Positions 8,437 through 16,821 of a stretch of 64,000 nt of DNA are shown here, one piece after another. How positions within the stretch are numbered: the first letter of the stretch is position 1; every line of letters starts with the position of its first letter. The DNA lies in contig NZ_SLWX01000003.1 in assembly GCF_004340525.1 (NCBI RefSeq), positions 186,001 through 250,000 on the forward strand. The letters are read 5' to 3'. The notes beneath the pieces were generated by a model that had not been told where the DNA came from, did not search any database, and saw only the letters and a list, made by a program, of their open reading frames with translations. The stretch comes from Chromatocurvus halotolerans (GTDB taxonomy: Bacteria > Pseudomonadota > Gammaproteobacteria > Pseudomonadales > Halieaceae). The position numbers were made by a program, and so were the translations under genes.

Positions 8437-9696
8437 ATGCCGACGACCGCCGCACGGGCGACAGTGGACAGTTGTGAGCTGTCAGAGCGCGCCCATCGCG
8501 TCCGCCAGCGCAGTCTGGCATTGATCCGCGGGCTCAGCGCGGAAGACATGCAGGTGCAGGTAGCGGAGCACGCCAGCCCTACCAAGTGGCACCTCGCACA
8601 CACCAGCTGGTTTTTTGAGCGATTCATCCTGACGCAGGAAACCCCGGGCTATCGGGTGTTTCATGCCGACTTCGATTACCTGTTCAACTCGTATTACGTG
8701 ACCGCGGGCAGCATGCATCCGCGCGGGCAGCGAGGATTTCTCAGCCGGCCGGGGATAGACGACGTGCTTGCCTACCGCCAGCATGTCGACGACGCCCTGC
8801 AGGACCTGCTGGCGTCGCCGCTGACACCGGCGCTGCGACAGCTCGTCGAACTCGGTCTGCATCACGAACAGCAGCATCAGGAGCTGCTGCTGACGGACAT
8901 CAAGCAGGTTCTCGCGGCCAATCCCCTGGAGCCGGCGCTACGGACCCGCAATGCGCCTCGGGTATCGACGCCACCGCCGGCGCTGGCGTTTCTCGATGGC
9001 CCCGAGGGTGTCTGCGAGATAGGGCATGCGGGCGACGCCTTTGCGTTTGACAACGAGGGTCCGCGGCATCGCGTGTTCCTGCACTCACATAGGCTGGCCA
9101 ACCGCCTGGTGACCAACGCCGAGTACCGCGACTTTATTCGCGATGGCGGTTACGACGATCCCGCCCTCTGGCTGTCCGACGGCTGGGCGCTGAAGTGTGA
9201 CGCTGGCTGGCAGCGGCCGCTGTACTGGGATAGCCTGCTGGAAACCGAGTTTACCCTGGCCGGACGCCAGCCGATTGATCCGCATGCACCGGCAACCCAC
9301 CTGAGCTTTTACGAAGCTGATGCCTATGCCCGCTGGGCGGGAGCCCGACTGCCGACAGAAGCCGAGTGGGAGCTGGCAGCCGCCGCCAGTTTGCCCGAGA
9401 GCGGCCTCGGGCTCGATACCGGCGACTGGCATCCCACGGGGGGTGACGACAGCACCGGCATGCAGCAGCTGTTCGGTCAGTGCTGGCAGTGGACCGCAAG
9501 CGCCTACAGTCCCTACCCGGGTTACAGGCCTCCCGCCGGTGCCATCGGCGAGTACAACGGCAAATTCATGTGCAATCAGATGGTGCTGCGGGGAAGCTCC
9601 TGCGCAACGCCGGACGGCCATGCCCGCACGACCTATCGCAACTTCTTTTATCCGTCGGACCGCTGGCAGTTTTCCGGTATCCGGCTCGCGCACTAG
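8437..9696 (+). CDS. egtB: Ergothioneine biosynthesis sulfoxide synthase EgtB
   Basis: EgtB is a non-heme iron enzyme that joins a thiol compound to C2 of hercynine with O2. The 419-residue protein has the expected order: an N-terminal DinB-like four-helix domain (residues 12-155) and a C-terminal FGE-sulfatase domain (about 185-418). The iron site HX3HXE is at H143, H147 and E149 (HHEQQHQE), with a further His in TKWHLAHTSWFFE. The FGE domain ends with RGSSCATP and YRNFF as usual. No methyltransferase domain is fused, which argues against OvoA. It precedes egtD by 12 bases. No egtC or egtE is nearby, so the thiol donor and C-S lyase are unresolved. Confidence 0.93.
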   Translation: MPTTAARATVDSCELSERAHRVRQRSLALIRGLSAEDMQVQVAEHASPTKWHLAHTSWFFERFILTQETPGYRVFHADFDYLFNSYYVTAGSMHPRGQRGFLSRPGIDDVLAYRQHVDDALQDLLASPLTPALRQLVELGLHHEQQHQELLLTDIKQVLAANPLEPALRTRNAPRVSTPPPALAFLDGPEGVCEIGHAGDAFAFDNEGPRHRVFLHSHRLANRLVTNAEYRDFIRDGGYDDPALWLSDGWALKCDAGWQRPLYWDSLLETEFTLAGRQPIDPHAPATHLSFYEADAYARWAGARLPTEAEWELAAAASLPESGLGLDTGDWHPTGGDDSTGMQQLFGQCWQWTASAYSPYPGYRPPAGAIGEYNGKFMCNQMVLRGSSCATPDGHARTTYRNFFYPSDRWQFSGIRLAH

Positions 9697-9708
9697 GGGA
9701 TTCACAGA

Positions 9709-10677
9709 ATGACGCAGGCAGAACCGCTCAGTGACCAGCAGCCCGACCAGCAGGACTTTCTGGCGCATGTGCTGGAAGGTCTGGATGCGCCCCAGAAATG
9801 GCTGTCCCCCATGTACTTCTATGATGCGGCGGGTTCGCAGCTGTTTGACCGTATCTGTGAGCAGGAAGAGTATTATCCCACGCGCACGGAGCTGGAGATC
9901 ATCGATACCCGGCTGTCCGAGATTGTTGCCGTGGTGGGCTCCCGCGCGCTGATCATCGAGCCCGGCAGCGGCAGCAGCCTGAAAACACGCACGCTGCTCG
10001 CCGCGCTGGATGATCCCGCCGGCTATGTCCCGGTGGAGATTTCGCGCGAGCATCTCATGGAGGCCGTGGACAGTCTGCGCGAGGCCTTTCCCGACCTGCC
10101 GGTGCTTCCGGTGTGTGCCGATTTTACCGCGCCTTTCGACATTCCGCAGACAGAGCAGCCATCGCGGCAACGGGTGATATTCTTCCCGGGTTCCACCATC
10201 GGCAATTTTTCGCCTCCCGACGCCGTGACGCTACTCGCCAGCCTGCGCGCCACCGTGGCTTCCGGCGACGGGCTTCTTGTCGGTGTCGATCTGCAGAAGG
10301 ACGCGGCGGTTCTCGAGCGCGCCTACAACGACGCTGCGGGCGTTACGGCAGCGTTCAACCTCAACCTGCTGCAGCGTATCAACAGCGAACTGTCGGCGGA
10401 CTTCAATCTGTCGCAGTTCAGCCATCGTGCGCTGTGGAATGCGCAGGACAGCCGAATTGAAATGCATCTGGTGAGCGAGTCGGACCAGCAGGTGCAGGTG
10501 GGCGGATGCCGCTTTCACTTCGCCCGCGGTGAGCACATTCTCAGCGAGTGCTCCTACAAGTTCAGTCTCGATAGCTTCGCCGCGCTTGCCGCAGAGGCGG
10601 GCTGGCAGCGCCGACAGGTGTGGACGGATCCGCGCGGCTATTTCTCGCTGCAGTACTTTGCCAGCGCTACTGACTGA
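9709..10677 (+). CDS. egtD: L-histidine N-alpha-methyltransferase EgtD
   Basis: EgtD trimethylates histidine to hercynine using S-adenosylmethionine, the first ergothioneine step. Typical segments are MYFYDAAGSQLFDRICEQEEYYPTRTE (shown as YDAAGSQLFDRIC then YYPTRTE, residues 35-65), the SAM-binding IIEPGSGSSLKTR (about 83-95) and FFPGSTIGNF. The 322-residue length is normal for the family. It directly follows egtB, so hercynine formation and sulfur insertion are co-expressed. In a bacteriochlorophyll-containing aerobe this antioxidant would fit protection against singlet oxygen, which is inference. Confidence 0.94.
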   Translation: MTQAEPLSDQQPDQQDFLAHVLEGLDAPQKWLSPMYFYDAAGSQLFDRICEQEEYYPTRTELEIIDTRLSEIVAVVGSRALIIEPGSGSSLKTRTLLAALDDPAGYVPVEISREHLMEAVDSLREAFPDLPVLPVCADFTAPFDIPQTEQPSRQRVIFFPGSTIGNFSPPDAVTLLASLRATVASGDGLLVGVDLQKDAAVLERAYNDAAGVTAAFNLNLLQRINSELSADFNLSQFSHRALWNAQDSRIEMHLVSESDQQVQVGGCRFHFARGEHILSECSYKFSLDSFAALAAEAGWQRRQVWTDPRGYFSLQYFASATD

Positions 10678-10710
10678 AGCAGCCGTCGCCCTCTACAGGA
10701 ATTTTTTGTC

Positions 10711-11544
10711 ATGCCGATAGCGCTGTACCAGGTTGACGCCTTCGCCGATCGACTTTTTACCGGGAATCCCGCAGCAGTGTGTCCTCTCGCGGAGTGGCTC
10801 GATGACGAGCTCCTCCAGCAGATCGCGTTCGAGAACAACCTGTCCGAAACCGCATTCTTTGTCGCCGACAGCCAGCGTGCCGATCACTTCGCCCTGCGCT
10901 GGTTCACGCCGGACGCGGAAGTCGACCTCTGCGGGCATGCCACGCTGGCCTCGGCCTTCGTGATTTTCGAGGTGCTGGCGCACGCGGGTGACTCGCTGCA
11001 TTTTCACACCCGCAGCGGCGAGCTCACGGTAACCCGGACCGAAGGCAGCGCCCTGCGCATGGACTTTCCCGCCTGGCCGGCACGCGAGCTGAGGGGTGAC
11101 GAGGCGTCCGTCATCGCCGGCGCCCTCGAGGCGGCGCTTGGCCACCGGCCGCTGGAGATACATCGGGCGGTGAATCTGCTGGCAGTTTTCGATAGCGAGG
11201 AGACCTTGCGCGCGCTGCGCTACTCCGCGGCGTTGGTGCCGGCTCTTGAAGCTGCAGAGGCCTGGGGGCTGATCGCCAGTGCGCCGGGTGCGCCGGGCGC
11301 CGGACACGACTTTGTCTCGCGATTCTTTGCGCCGCTCAAGGGCGTCGATGAAGACCCCGTTACCGGGTCCGCGCACTGCACTCTCATGCCATACTGGGCC
11401 GAGCGGCTGCAGCGATCGTCGCTGGTGGGTTTCCAGGCATCCCGCCGCGGCGGCACGGTGCGCTGTGAAGCGAAGGGTGACCGCGTGCGGCTGTCCGGGA
11501 AATGCCAGCTGTTCCTGTCTGGGACGCTGTCGCTGCCAGCTTGA
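10711..11544 (+). CDS. PhzF family epimerase/isomerase
   Basis: The 277-residue protein belongs to the PhzF/diaminopimelate-epimerase-fold family. It shows the N-terminal YQVDAFADRLFTGNPAAVCPL pattern (seen as QVDAFADRLFTGNPAAV) and the catalytic glutamate in ENNLSETAFF near residue 47. The second half carries DEDPVTGSAHCTLMPYW, also a family hallmark. Chain length is standard. It follows egtD by 33 bases with ACAGGA before the ATG, so it may be read with the ergothioneine genes. The substrate is unknown; there is no phenazine operon here. It is convergent with the next gene. Confidence 0.9.
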   Translation: MPIALYQVDAFADRLFTGNPAAVCPLAEWLDDELLQQIAFENNLSETAFFVADSQRADHFALRWFTPDAEVDLCGHATLASAFVIFEVLAHAGDSLHFHTRSGELTVTRTEGSALRMDFPAWPARELRGDEASVIAGALEAALGHRPLEIHRAVNLLAVFDSEETLRALRYSAALVPALEAAEAWGLIASAPGAPGAGHDFVSRFFAPLKGVDEDPVTGSAHCTLMPYWAERLQRSSLVGFQASRRGGTVRCEAKGDRVRLSGKCQLFLSGTLSLPA

Positions 11545-11576
11545 CGACGGCGCCGATGGCCGCCCGGCGACGGGCG

Positions 11577-12671
11577 TCACTCGGGCAGGGCAGTGTGCAC
11601 AATACGGTCGCCGCGGTAAGAGCCGATATAAAGGCGATCGCCCACGTCGAGGGCGACGGTACCGGCACCCATCGGTGAGCCCTCGTGTCTGAACAGGGTA
11701 CGTGTGGCCATGGTTACCGGGTCGATGGCGAGAATCGAATAGGGCAGCAGGCTCACCGTCTCTGGTGCCTGATCGAGGGATCGGGCCAGCGCGAGAAGAC
11801 CGGCGTGGTGCGATGCCACCAGCAGCTGGCCGTCACGGGTCCAGCTCAGGTTGTCCGGTTTTTCCACGCGGGCCTCGCCAAGGCGCTCGCCGCTGCGCCA
11901 GTCAATGGCCAGCACCCGTTTGCCGAAGTATTCGTTGAGGTAGAGCGTCTGCTGGTCCGCCGACAGAATGAGTCCGTTCGGGAAGCGGCTAGCGGTTCCG
12001 GGTACCTCGCTGAAGCCTCGGTCCTGCCGCCAGTGATAGACGACACCGGTCCTGACACCCAGCCGCGCCAGTATCGCCTCCCAGGTGCCGCGGGAGCGAC
12101 TGCCCATGTGGGTGACCAGGAAGCCGCCGTCGGCGAGGCCGGCAACGTCATTGAAATTGCCATCGTCCGGGGCTTCGGTGCAGCCACGCCAGACCAGCGT
12201 CGGCGTCTCATCGCGGTAGGTGAGCTCGAAAAACTCCACCGATTCGCGGCCGGCGTGGTTCACCGCCAGCAGTCGCCAGCGACCATCCGGGAGCCTGTGC
12301 AGGTCGATGCCGTGGGCGTGCAGCGCTGTGGCAGGGGCCGGGCAGTCCGCGCTGCCCCAGCCAGGAGTGGGTTCGATGTCGCGCGTGGCCGCCGCAAACA
12401 GGGGCTCTACACGCGGCTCCCGTGTGTACAGCAGGTAAATGCCCCCGGGGTTCTCCATCTGGCCAAAAATGATCTGTCCGTCCTGCGGGGCGCGCACCAG
12501 GTCCTCGGGTGCAACAACGCCACAGATGGGGGTAAATCCTCCGGCGGGTTCGCAGGGCGGGTTGCCGTCGGCGGCCATCGTCGCCCTGGCCAGCAGGAGC
12601 AGCAGGGCAGAGAGCGTGCCCGCTGCACGTGAGCGGAACAGGTGGGAGTGCGAGAAAGTCGGGTGACGCAT
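11577..12671 (-). CDS. SMP-30/arylesterase-like exported beta-propeller protein
   Basis: This 364-residue protein has a signal peptide (SRAAGTLSALLLLLARATMA, cut before ADGNPP) and a six-bladed-propeller type body. Segments such as HAHGIDLHRLPDG, FNDVAGLADGGFLVTHMG, RFPNGLILSADQQTLYLNE and KPDNLSWTRDGQLLVASH match the calcium-binding loops of the paraoxonase/SMP-30 group, so a lactonase or esterase is likely. ATG 12671 is preferred over an upstream in-frame start because AAGGACAG precedes it. It is convergent with the PhzF gene. Confidence 0.75.
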   Translation of the reverse strand: MRHPTFSHSHLFRSRAAGTLSALLLLLARATMAADGNPPCEPAGGFTPICGVVAPEDLVRAPQDGQIIFGQMENPGGIYLLYTREPRVEPLFAAATRDIEPTPGWGSADCPAPATALHAHGIDLHRLPDGRWRLLAVNHAGRESVEFFELTYRDETPTLVWRGCTEAPDDGNFNDVAGLADGGFLVTHMGSRSRGTWEAILARLGVRTGVVYHWRQDRGFSEVPGTASRFPNGLILSADQQTLYLNEYFGKRVLAIDWRSGERLGEARVEKPDNLSWTRDGQLLVASHHAGLLALARSLDQAPETVSLLPYSILAIDPVTMATRTLFRHEGSPMGAGTVALDVGDRLYIGSYRGDRIVHTALPE

Positions 12672-12769
12672 TGTTATCTGTCCTTGTCTCAACGCCTTAG
12701 GCATAACCGTATCATGCTCTGGCCTCGTGCAGGCACAGCCGGGTGACAGCGGGTATCACCAGAAGTGTC

Positions 12770-12931
12770 ATGACCGTCGACGCCATGACAGATGCCAGCA
12801 GCATGAACCATCGACACGCGCCGGAATCGATCGATGCCGAACTGGGAAAGAGCGCGGCCCAGACCATGCGACTGATGGTGTCGGCACTTCAGCGCGGCTT
12901 CGCCGAGGCAGCCTCTGCGCTCGGCGTGTAA
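12770..12931 (+). CDS. Small hypothetical ORF, doubtful
   Basis: The 471 bases between 12706 and 13176 hold no clear gene. The best candidate is a 53-codon frame starting with MTVDAMTDASSMNHRHAP and ending QRGFAEAASALGV, preceded only by a weak AGAAG. A second short frame (12941-13086, beginning MTTAYYLRG) follows. Neither has a recognised domain, and they could be remnants of a longer gene. They are reported so that the gap is not taken as empty. Confidence 0.2.
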   Translation: MTVDAMTDASSMNHRHAPESIDAELGKSAAQTMRLMVSALQRGFAEAASALGV

Positions 12932-13176
12932 GTGATCCCATGACCACAGCCTACTACCTGCGTGGCGCGGTACACGGCGTCATCATGCAGTGCCGGTCGT
13001 TGTCTGAGATCAATCCGGGGCACCCTGCGCCGGATGCACTTGTCGGGTATACGCTGGAAATGCTTAGCCGTTCCATGGCGCCTTGAGCTGGACAGCATCG
13101 GTGCGAGGTTCTTACAGGCGGCGTATACTCAAAACGCACTCGATACTCGACTTTCTGCTAATGGAGTCATTGCCCC

Positions 13177-13647
13177 ATGCCTGAATCTCTCGCAACGCGC
13201 CGCGTCATCGCCGCCTTTCTGTTGATGTCCGGTTTCATCAGCGTATGCGCAAACGCGCTGGACGTCCCCCCACCGGACACCGTAACGCTGGATAATCGCC
13301 AGTGGGCGACGGTCACCAATGGCACGGATATCAAATGGCCTGAGGCAGAGACGTATTGCGCTGATCTGTCGCTGGGTGGTCACGACGACTGGCGGCTACC
13401 GACGCTGGTTGAACTGGAGGCGCTGTACGATCCTGAGTCATCGTCCGGGATTCGCGAGCCGATAAGCCTGGACGGCTGCTGTCTCTGGAGCAGTACCTCA
13501 CTGGAGGACCGGGCGGCGGAGGATGGTGATGAAATTGCGGGCGAGCCCGCGATGTATCGCTGGGGCTATATGTTCGACGGCGGGCATTTTTACTACGCCG
13601 TGCATATTTTCGAGGACGGTCAGGCGCTGTGTACGCGGGACGACTGA
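13177..13647 (+). CDS. DUF1566 (Lcl C-terminal domain) exported protein
   Basis: The 156-residue protein has a signal peptide (VIAAFLLMSGFISVCANALD) followed by a DUF1566/Lcl_C domain. The diagnostic pattern is WPEAETYCADLSLGGHDDWRLPT (shown as AETYCADLSLGGHDDWRLPT) then ELEALYD, and the C-terminus has LWSSTSLED. Such domains occur in secreted or surface proteins of many proteobacteria, and the molecular role is unknown. It stands alone and is convergent with the membrane-protein gene downstream. Confidence 0.8.
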   Translation: MPESLATRRVIAAFLLMSGFISVCANALDVPPPDTVTLDNRQWATVTNGTDIKWPEAETYCADLSLGGHDDWRLPTLVELEALYDPESSSGIREPISLDGCCLWSSTSLEDRAAEDGDEIAGEPAMYRWGYMFDGGHFYYAVHIFEDGQALCTRDD

Positions 13648-13664
13648 AACCTGAGTGACGGCGG

Positions 13665-14153
13665 TTACCAGTAGCCGATCATGCGGCCACAGGCGACAAC
13701 CGTCAGCCACAGCAGCAGGGAGACAGCACCGGCAACAGCCAGTACGCCCCGGTCTCCCGGCTGTGAGGCGTTGCCGGCCATGCCGCGCCGCCAGGCAGAG
13801 AGGCGCTGGATAATGGCGACATTCGCCAGCGCAACAACAAGCGTCGGGAGCTTGATGTAAAGAAAGGGATTGCCGTGGTACTCGGTGGTGTTGAACGACA
13901 GCATGGCGACGCCGCTGCACACCGCGAGCACGAACCCGGTCGCCGCCAGTGGCACGGTAGGCCGCGCGATCGTCGGCAGGGGGATGCTGTTCCAGGCGCC
14001 GAGAAGGCGGAGGTCCAGCAGAAGGACCGATCCCAGCAGTGTTCCAATGCCCAGGATGTGCACCAGATTCACCAGGCCGTAAGTCCAGACACCGAGCCCG
14101 CGCAGAAACTCGGCAAGGGCCGAAGCCTCGAGCCACGCCATCAGTTCATACAT
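13665..14153 (-). CDS. Small integral membrane protein (DUF6644-like)
   Basis: The 162-residue protein has about four hydrophobic helices: around residues 20-48 (VNLVHILGIGTLLGSVLLLD), 66-85 (VPLAATGFVLAVCSGVAMLS), 96-115 and 138-158. The N-terminal helix carries a conserved-looking His (VNLVHILGIG). The pattern and its pairing with a DUF6152 gene match DUF6644-type proteins as I remember them. It lies 31 bases downstream of the DUF6152 gene on the same strand, so the two probably form an operon. Function unknown. Confidence 0.7.
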   Translation of the reverse strand: MYELMAWLEASALAEFLRGLGVWTYGLVNLVHILGIGTLLGSVLLLDLRLLGAWNSIPLPTIARPTVPLAATGFVLAVCSGVAMLSFNTTEYHGNPFLYIKLPTLVVALANVAIIQRLSAWRRGMAGNASQPGDRGVLAVAGAVSLLLWLTVVACGRMIGYW

Positions 14154-14184
14154 GTGCGGCCCTCATGAGGCGGTGGTTGCGACC

Positions 14185-14562
14185 TTACTTCGGCGGATAA
14201 ACGTCGAATTCCTTGCCGTTCCAGATAACGCGACGCACCTTGGCTTCGTACATCTCCATGTCTTCGTTGCGCTGGCCCTGCACGGTGACGGTCTCCCCCA
14301 GCGGCACCGTGCTTTCCTTCAGCCCCGACCGGTGTGTTCTCGGTCCTGGTGCCAACGTGATGTCCCAGAGCTGGCCTTCGTCGTCGCGGATCTGCATAGT
14401 GCCGTGGGGTCCCGACAGGCTGACGCCGGTCTCCACAACGCCGGTGATTTCTATCTCGCCTGCCGTGTTGCCGGACCAGCCGTGGTGGGCTGAGGCTGCC
14501 TGCGCCATGCACACAAGAAAGAGGGCCAGCAGCGCTGGCTGGAGGTTTTTCCGGTAACTCAT
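14185..14562 (-). CDS. DUF6152 family small exported protein
   Basis: The 125-residue protein has a signal peptide (ALLALFLVCMAQAASA) and a mature N-terminus HHGWSGN, followed by a small beta domain with EITGVVETGVSLSGPHG and GQLWDITLAPGPR. The AHH(G/S)W start after the signal is typical of DUF6152 proteins; the histidines could bind a metal, which is inference. It is the first gene of a two-gene unit with the membrane protein at 13665. Confidence 0.75.
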   Translation of the reverse strand: MSYRKNLQPALLALFLVCMAQAASAHHGWSGNTAGEIEITGVVETGVSLSGPHGTMQIRDDEGQLWDITLAPGPRTHRSGLKESTVPLGETVTVQGQRNEDMEMYEAKVRRVIWNGKEFDVYPPK

Positions 14563-14659
14563 GATGACTACCCCATGGACCGTCTCGCGGTCTCGTCAAT
14601 TCACCGAAGCCCCATCCTAATCCATTCGGGTGCCCTAGGCGATGCTGTCTTCAGTGAAA

Positions 14660-14676
14660 GGCGCCCTTGAGGCGCC
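14660..14676 (-). terminator. Weak hairpin after the M19 dipeptidase gene
   Basis: GGCGCC arms at 14660-14665 and 14671-14676 enclose a 5-base loop. Read on the minus strand the stem is followed by TTTC, 10 bases past the dipeptidase stop. The U-tract is short, so this is only a candidate. Confidence 0.3.
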
Positions 14677-14685
14677 GGAGTGTTC

Positions 14686-15984
14686 TCAGTCCTCAAACAC
14701 CATTTCGGACGGCTCCCGCTCATTCTGCAGTCTTGCCGCCGTTTTCTCGACGCCGCGCAGTACGCGAAGCATGTTGCGTCCCGCGATTTTCTCGAGCTCC
14801 TGCTCGGTATATCCGCGCTTGAGCAGCTCCGCAAACAGCGCCGGATAGGTGGATACATCCTCAAGGCCGAGCGGCAGTGTTGAGACGCCATCGAAATCCC
14901 CGCCGATGCCAATATGATCCACACCGATCAGGGCGCGAATGTGGTCAATGTGATCCGCCACCTGTGAAAGTGTTGCCTTTGGCATGGGGTTGGCGGCGTC
15001 CCAGTCCGCCATGGCCTTTTCGATAATCGCCGGGCGACCGGGGTTCAGGGCGGTAACACGCGCCAGCTCCGCGCTGCGGTCGGCACCCGCCTGTCTGACC
15101 TCCTCCGAGGTGAAGCTCTCGACAAAGGTGACCATGATCAGGCCACCATTCTCTTTCAGCAATTCCAGCATATCGTCCGGTGCGTTGCGCGGATGTCCGT
15201 TTAGCGCCAGCGTATTGGAGTGCGAGTACATTACCGGCGCTTCCGAGATGGCCATGGCATCGCGCATGGTTGCCGGTGCTGCGTGGGAAATATCCACGAC
15301 CATCCCGAGACGGTTCATTTCCCGTACCACCTCCTCGCCAAAGGCGGTGAGGCCGTCGTGCTGCGGATCGTCGCCAGCGGCATCCGCCCAGTCGAGGGTG
15401 CGCGAGTGGGTGAGCGTCATGTAGCGGGCACCCAGCCGGTGGAACATGCGCAGTGCGCCGAGGGAGTTGGCGATGGAGTGACCGCCCTCCATGCCCATCA
15501 ATGACGCGATCTTGCCGTCGGCGAAGGCCTCTTCAACATCGTCGGCGGTGAGTGCAAGGGCAAAGGTTTCCGGGAAGCGGCCAATCATGCCATGGACGAA
15601 ATCAATCTGCTCCATCGTGGCCAGCACCGCTTCCGGTTCGCTGGTGTTTGCTGCGGTGTACACGGACCACCACTGTGCGCCGACCTTTCCCTCCCGTAGA
15701 CGGGTGATATCCGTGTGCATCGGGTTGTCGGTGGAGTCCGCGGGCTGTTTTGTCGTGTCCCGAACGTCCAGTTCGCTGAAGCGGTAATTTACCCGGCCAC
15801 GGTACTGCCAAGGCAGGTCGTTGTGGCCGTCGAACAGTGGCACGCGCTCGAGGATCTCCTTCGCCTGGGTGATGCGGTTGGCATCCTCCCCGGATCTGCT
15901 CTGCCCGGTGTCTGCCGCGACGGCATGGCTGAGTGTAACGATCATGGCGCCTGCGGCGAGTAACGGTATGATGGCGTTGGTCAT
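14686..15984 (-). CDS. Exported membrane dipeptidase (peptidase M19)
   Basis: This renal-dipeptidase-like zinc enzyme (432 residues) cleaves dipeptides. The signal peptide is AIIPLLAAGAMIVTLSHAVA. The HxD zinc motif is in FDGHNDLPW (near residue 53), the bridging glutamate in MGMEGGHSI, and further ligands in DISHAAP and YSHSNTLALNGHPRN; GIGGDFDG is also a family mark. The start ATG 15984 has AGAAGGAA upstream; an upstream in-frame start would read through the palindrome at 16023. The gene follows thpR on the same strand after 89 bases. Confidence 0.92.
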   Translation of the reverse strand: MTNAIIPLLAAGAMIVTLSHAVAADTGQSRSGEDANRITQAKEILERVPLFDGHNDLPWQYRGRVNYRFSELDVRDTTKQPADSTDNPMHTDITRLREGKVGAQWWSVYTAANTSEPEAVLATMEQIDFVHGMIGRFPETFALALTADDVEEAFADGKIASLMGMEGGHSIANSLGALRMFHRLGARYMTLTHSRTLDWADAAGDDPQHDGLTAFGEEVVREMNRLGMVVDISHAAPATMRDAMAISEAPVMYSHSNTLALNGHPRNAPDDMLELLKENGGLIMVTFVESFTSEEVRQAGADRSAELARVTALNPGRPAIIEKAMADWDAANPMPKATLSQVADHIDHIRALIGVDHIGIGGDFDGVSTLPLGLEDVSTYPALFAELLKRGYTEQELEKIAGRNMLRVLRGVEKTAARLQNEREPSEMVFED

Positions 15985-16022
15985 CTGTCGTTTCCTTCTC
16001 TTTTTGCCGGTGGTGTCCTTCC

Positions 16023-16051
16023 GGGGCCAGGTCCGATTCGGACCTGGCCCC
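16023..16051. repeat. REP-like 29-bp palindrome
   Basis: Two perfect 14-base arms (GGGGCCAGGTCCGA and its complement) flank a single central T. It sits in the 89-base gap between thpR and the dipeptidase gene. No U-tract follows on either strand, so a terminator is less likely than a REP-type extragenic palindrome. Confidence 0.6.
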
Positions 16052-16073
16052 AAAGTCTGGACAGCGTGGCGAT

Positions 16074-16616
16074 CTATGGTAACCCGAGCGCCCGGCCAAG
16101 GTCCCACTCGGCCAGCGGGTGATAGCTGACGCCCGCGCGTCCCGGCTTCGATTCGAACAGTGTGACCTGCCTGTAGGCAAGCTCGATGTCCGGCAGGACG
16201 ACCGGCGCAGGTGGCGGCTCGCTGCAGTTGCGATACAGCGTGACATGTGGCGTGAACGTTTTTTTGGTCAATCGTGCGCCGACCCGCCCGCCGAGGGACT
16301 GCAGCTTTCGTGCGAGTCGTTTGATCTGCGGCGCTTCCCGCGACGTGCCGATCCAGTAAATGTCGGGGCCGGGCCAGTAGCCCACACGATCAAGAGCGAG
16401 CGCACCGGCGACAAACTCCTGTCCGCGCTGGTGCTCATCGACCGTGTTACACAGCATTTCCAGATCGCGATCATTGATGTCGCCGATAAACGCCAGCGTG
16501 ATATGGAAATTCGCAGGCGGGATGGGTCTGCCCGCGGCAAGTCCGTAGCGATCTCGCCAGTCGGCAATGGATTGACGGGCCTCAAGGCCCGGCTCAATGC
16601 CAAAGAAAACGCGCAT
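16074..16616 (-). CDS. thpR: RNA 2',3'-cyclic phosphodiesterase ThpR
   Basis: This LigT/ThpR protein belongs to the 2H phosphoesterases, which open 2',3'-cyclic phosphates on RNA ends. Both HxTx motifs are present: HITL in FHITLAFIGDI (near residue 38) and HVTL in FTPHVTLYRN (near residue 124). The N-terminus MRVFFGIEP matches the family's RxFxAI/VxP start, and 180 residues is normal. It is upstream of the M19 dipeptidase on the same strand, separated by a REP-like palindrome. Confidence 0.92.
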   Translation of the reverse strand: MRVFFGIEPGLEARQSIADWRDRYGLAAGRPIPPANFHITLAFIGDINDRDLEMLCNTVDEHQRGQEFVAGALALDRVGYWPGPDIYWIGTSREAPQIKRLARKLQSLGGRVGARLTKKTFTPHVTLYRNCSEPPPAPVVLPDIELAYRQVTLFESKPGRAGVSYHPLAEWDLGRALGLP

Positions 16617-16821
16617 GATGATAGTCCCTGTGTCCTGTCAGATCCGATTGACGCATGAGGCTAACAGTGTGCCAGTTTTTTTTGGCCCCGCGAGGCGCTG
16701 AGCGAAAGTCGGAGCCGGTGTATGGCACGTCCTTCAGCTTCTTGCGGCTGATAGACTCTGCAGGTAGCGTGGTCCATCAGCCATGCCCCTTGCGTTACCC
16801 TGGATGAGAAGGAACAACGAC

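Noticed and set aside
8437-9696. OvoA (ovothiol synthase) for the sulfoxide synthase gene
   Set aside because: OvoA carries a fused C-terminal methyltransferase and is much longer; here a separate egtD follows.
11685-12632. 315-codon plus-strand frame
   Set aside because: It is the shadow of the SMP-30-like gene on the minus strand; no family features.
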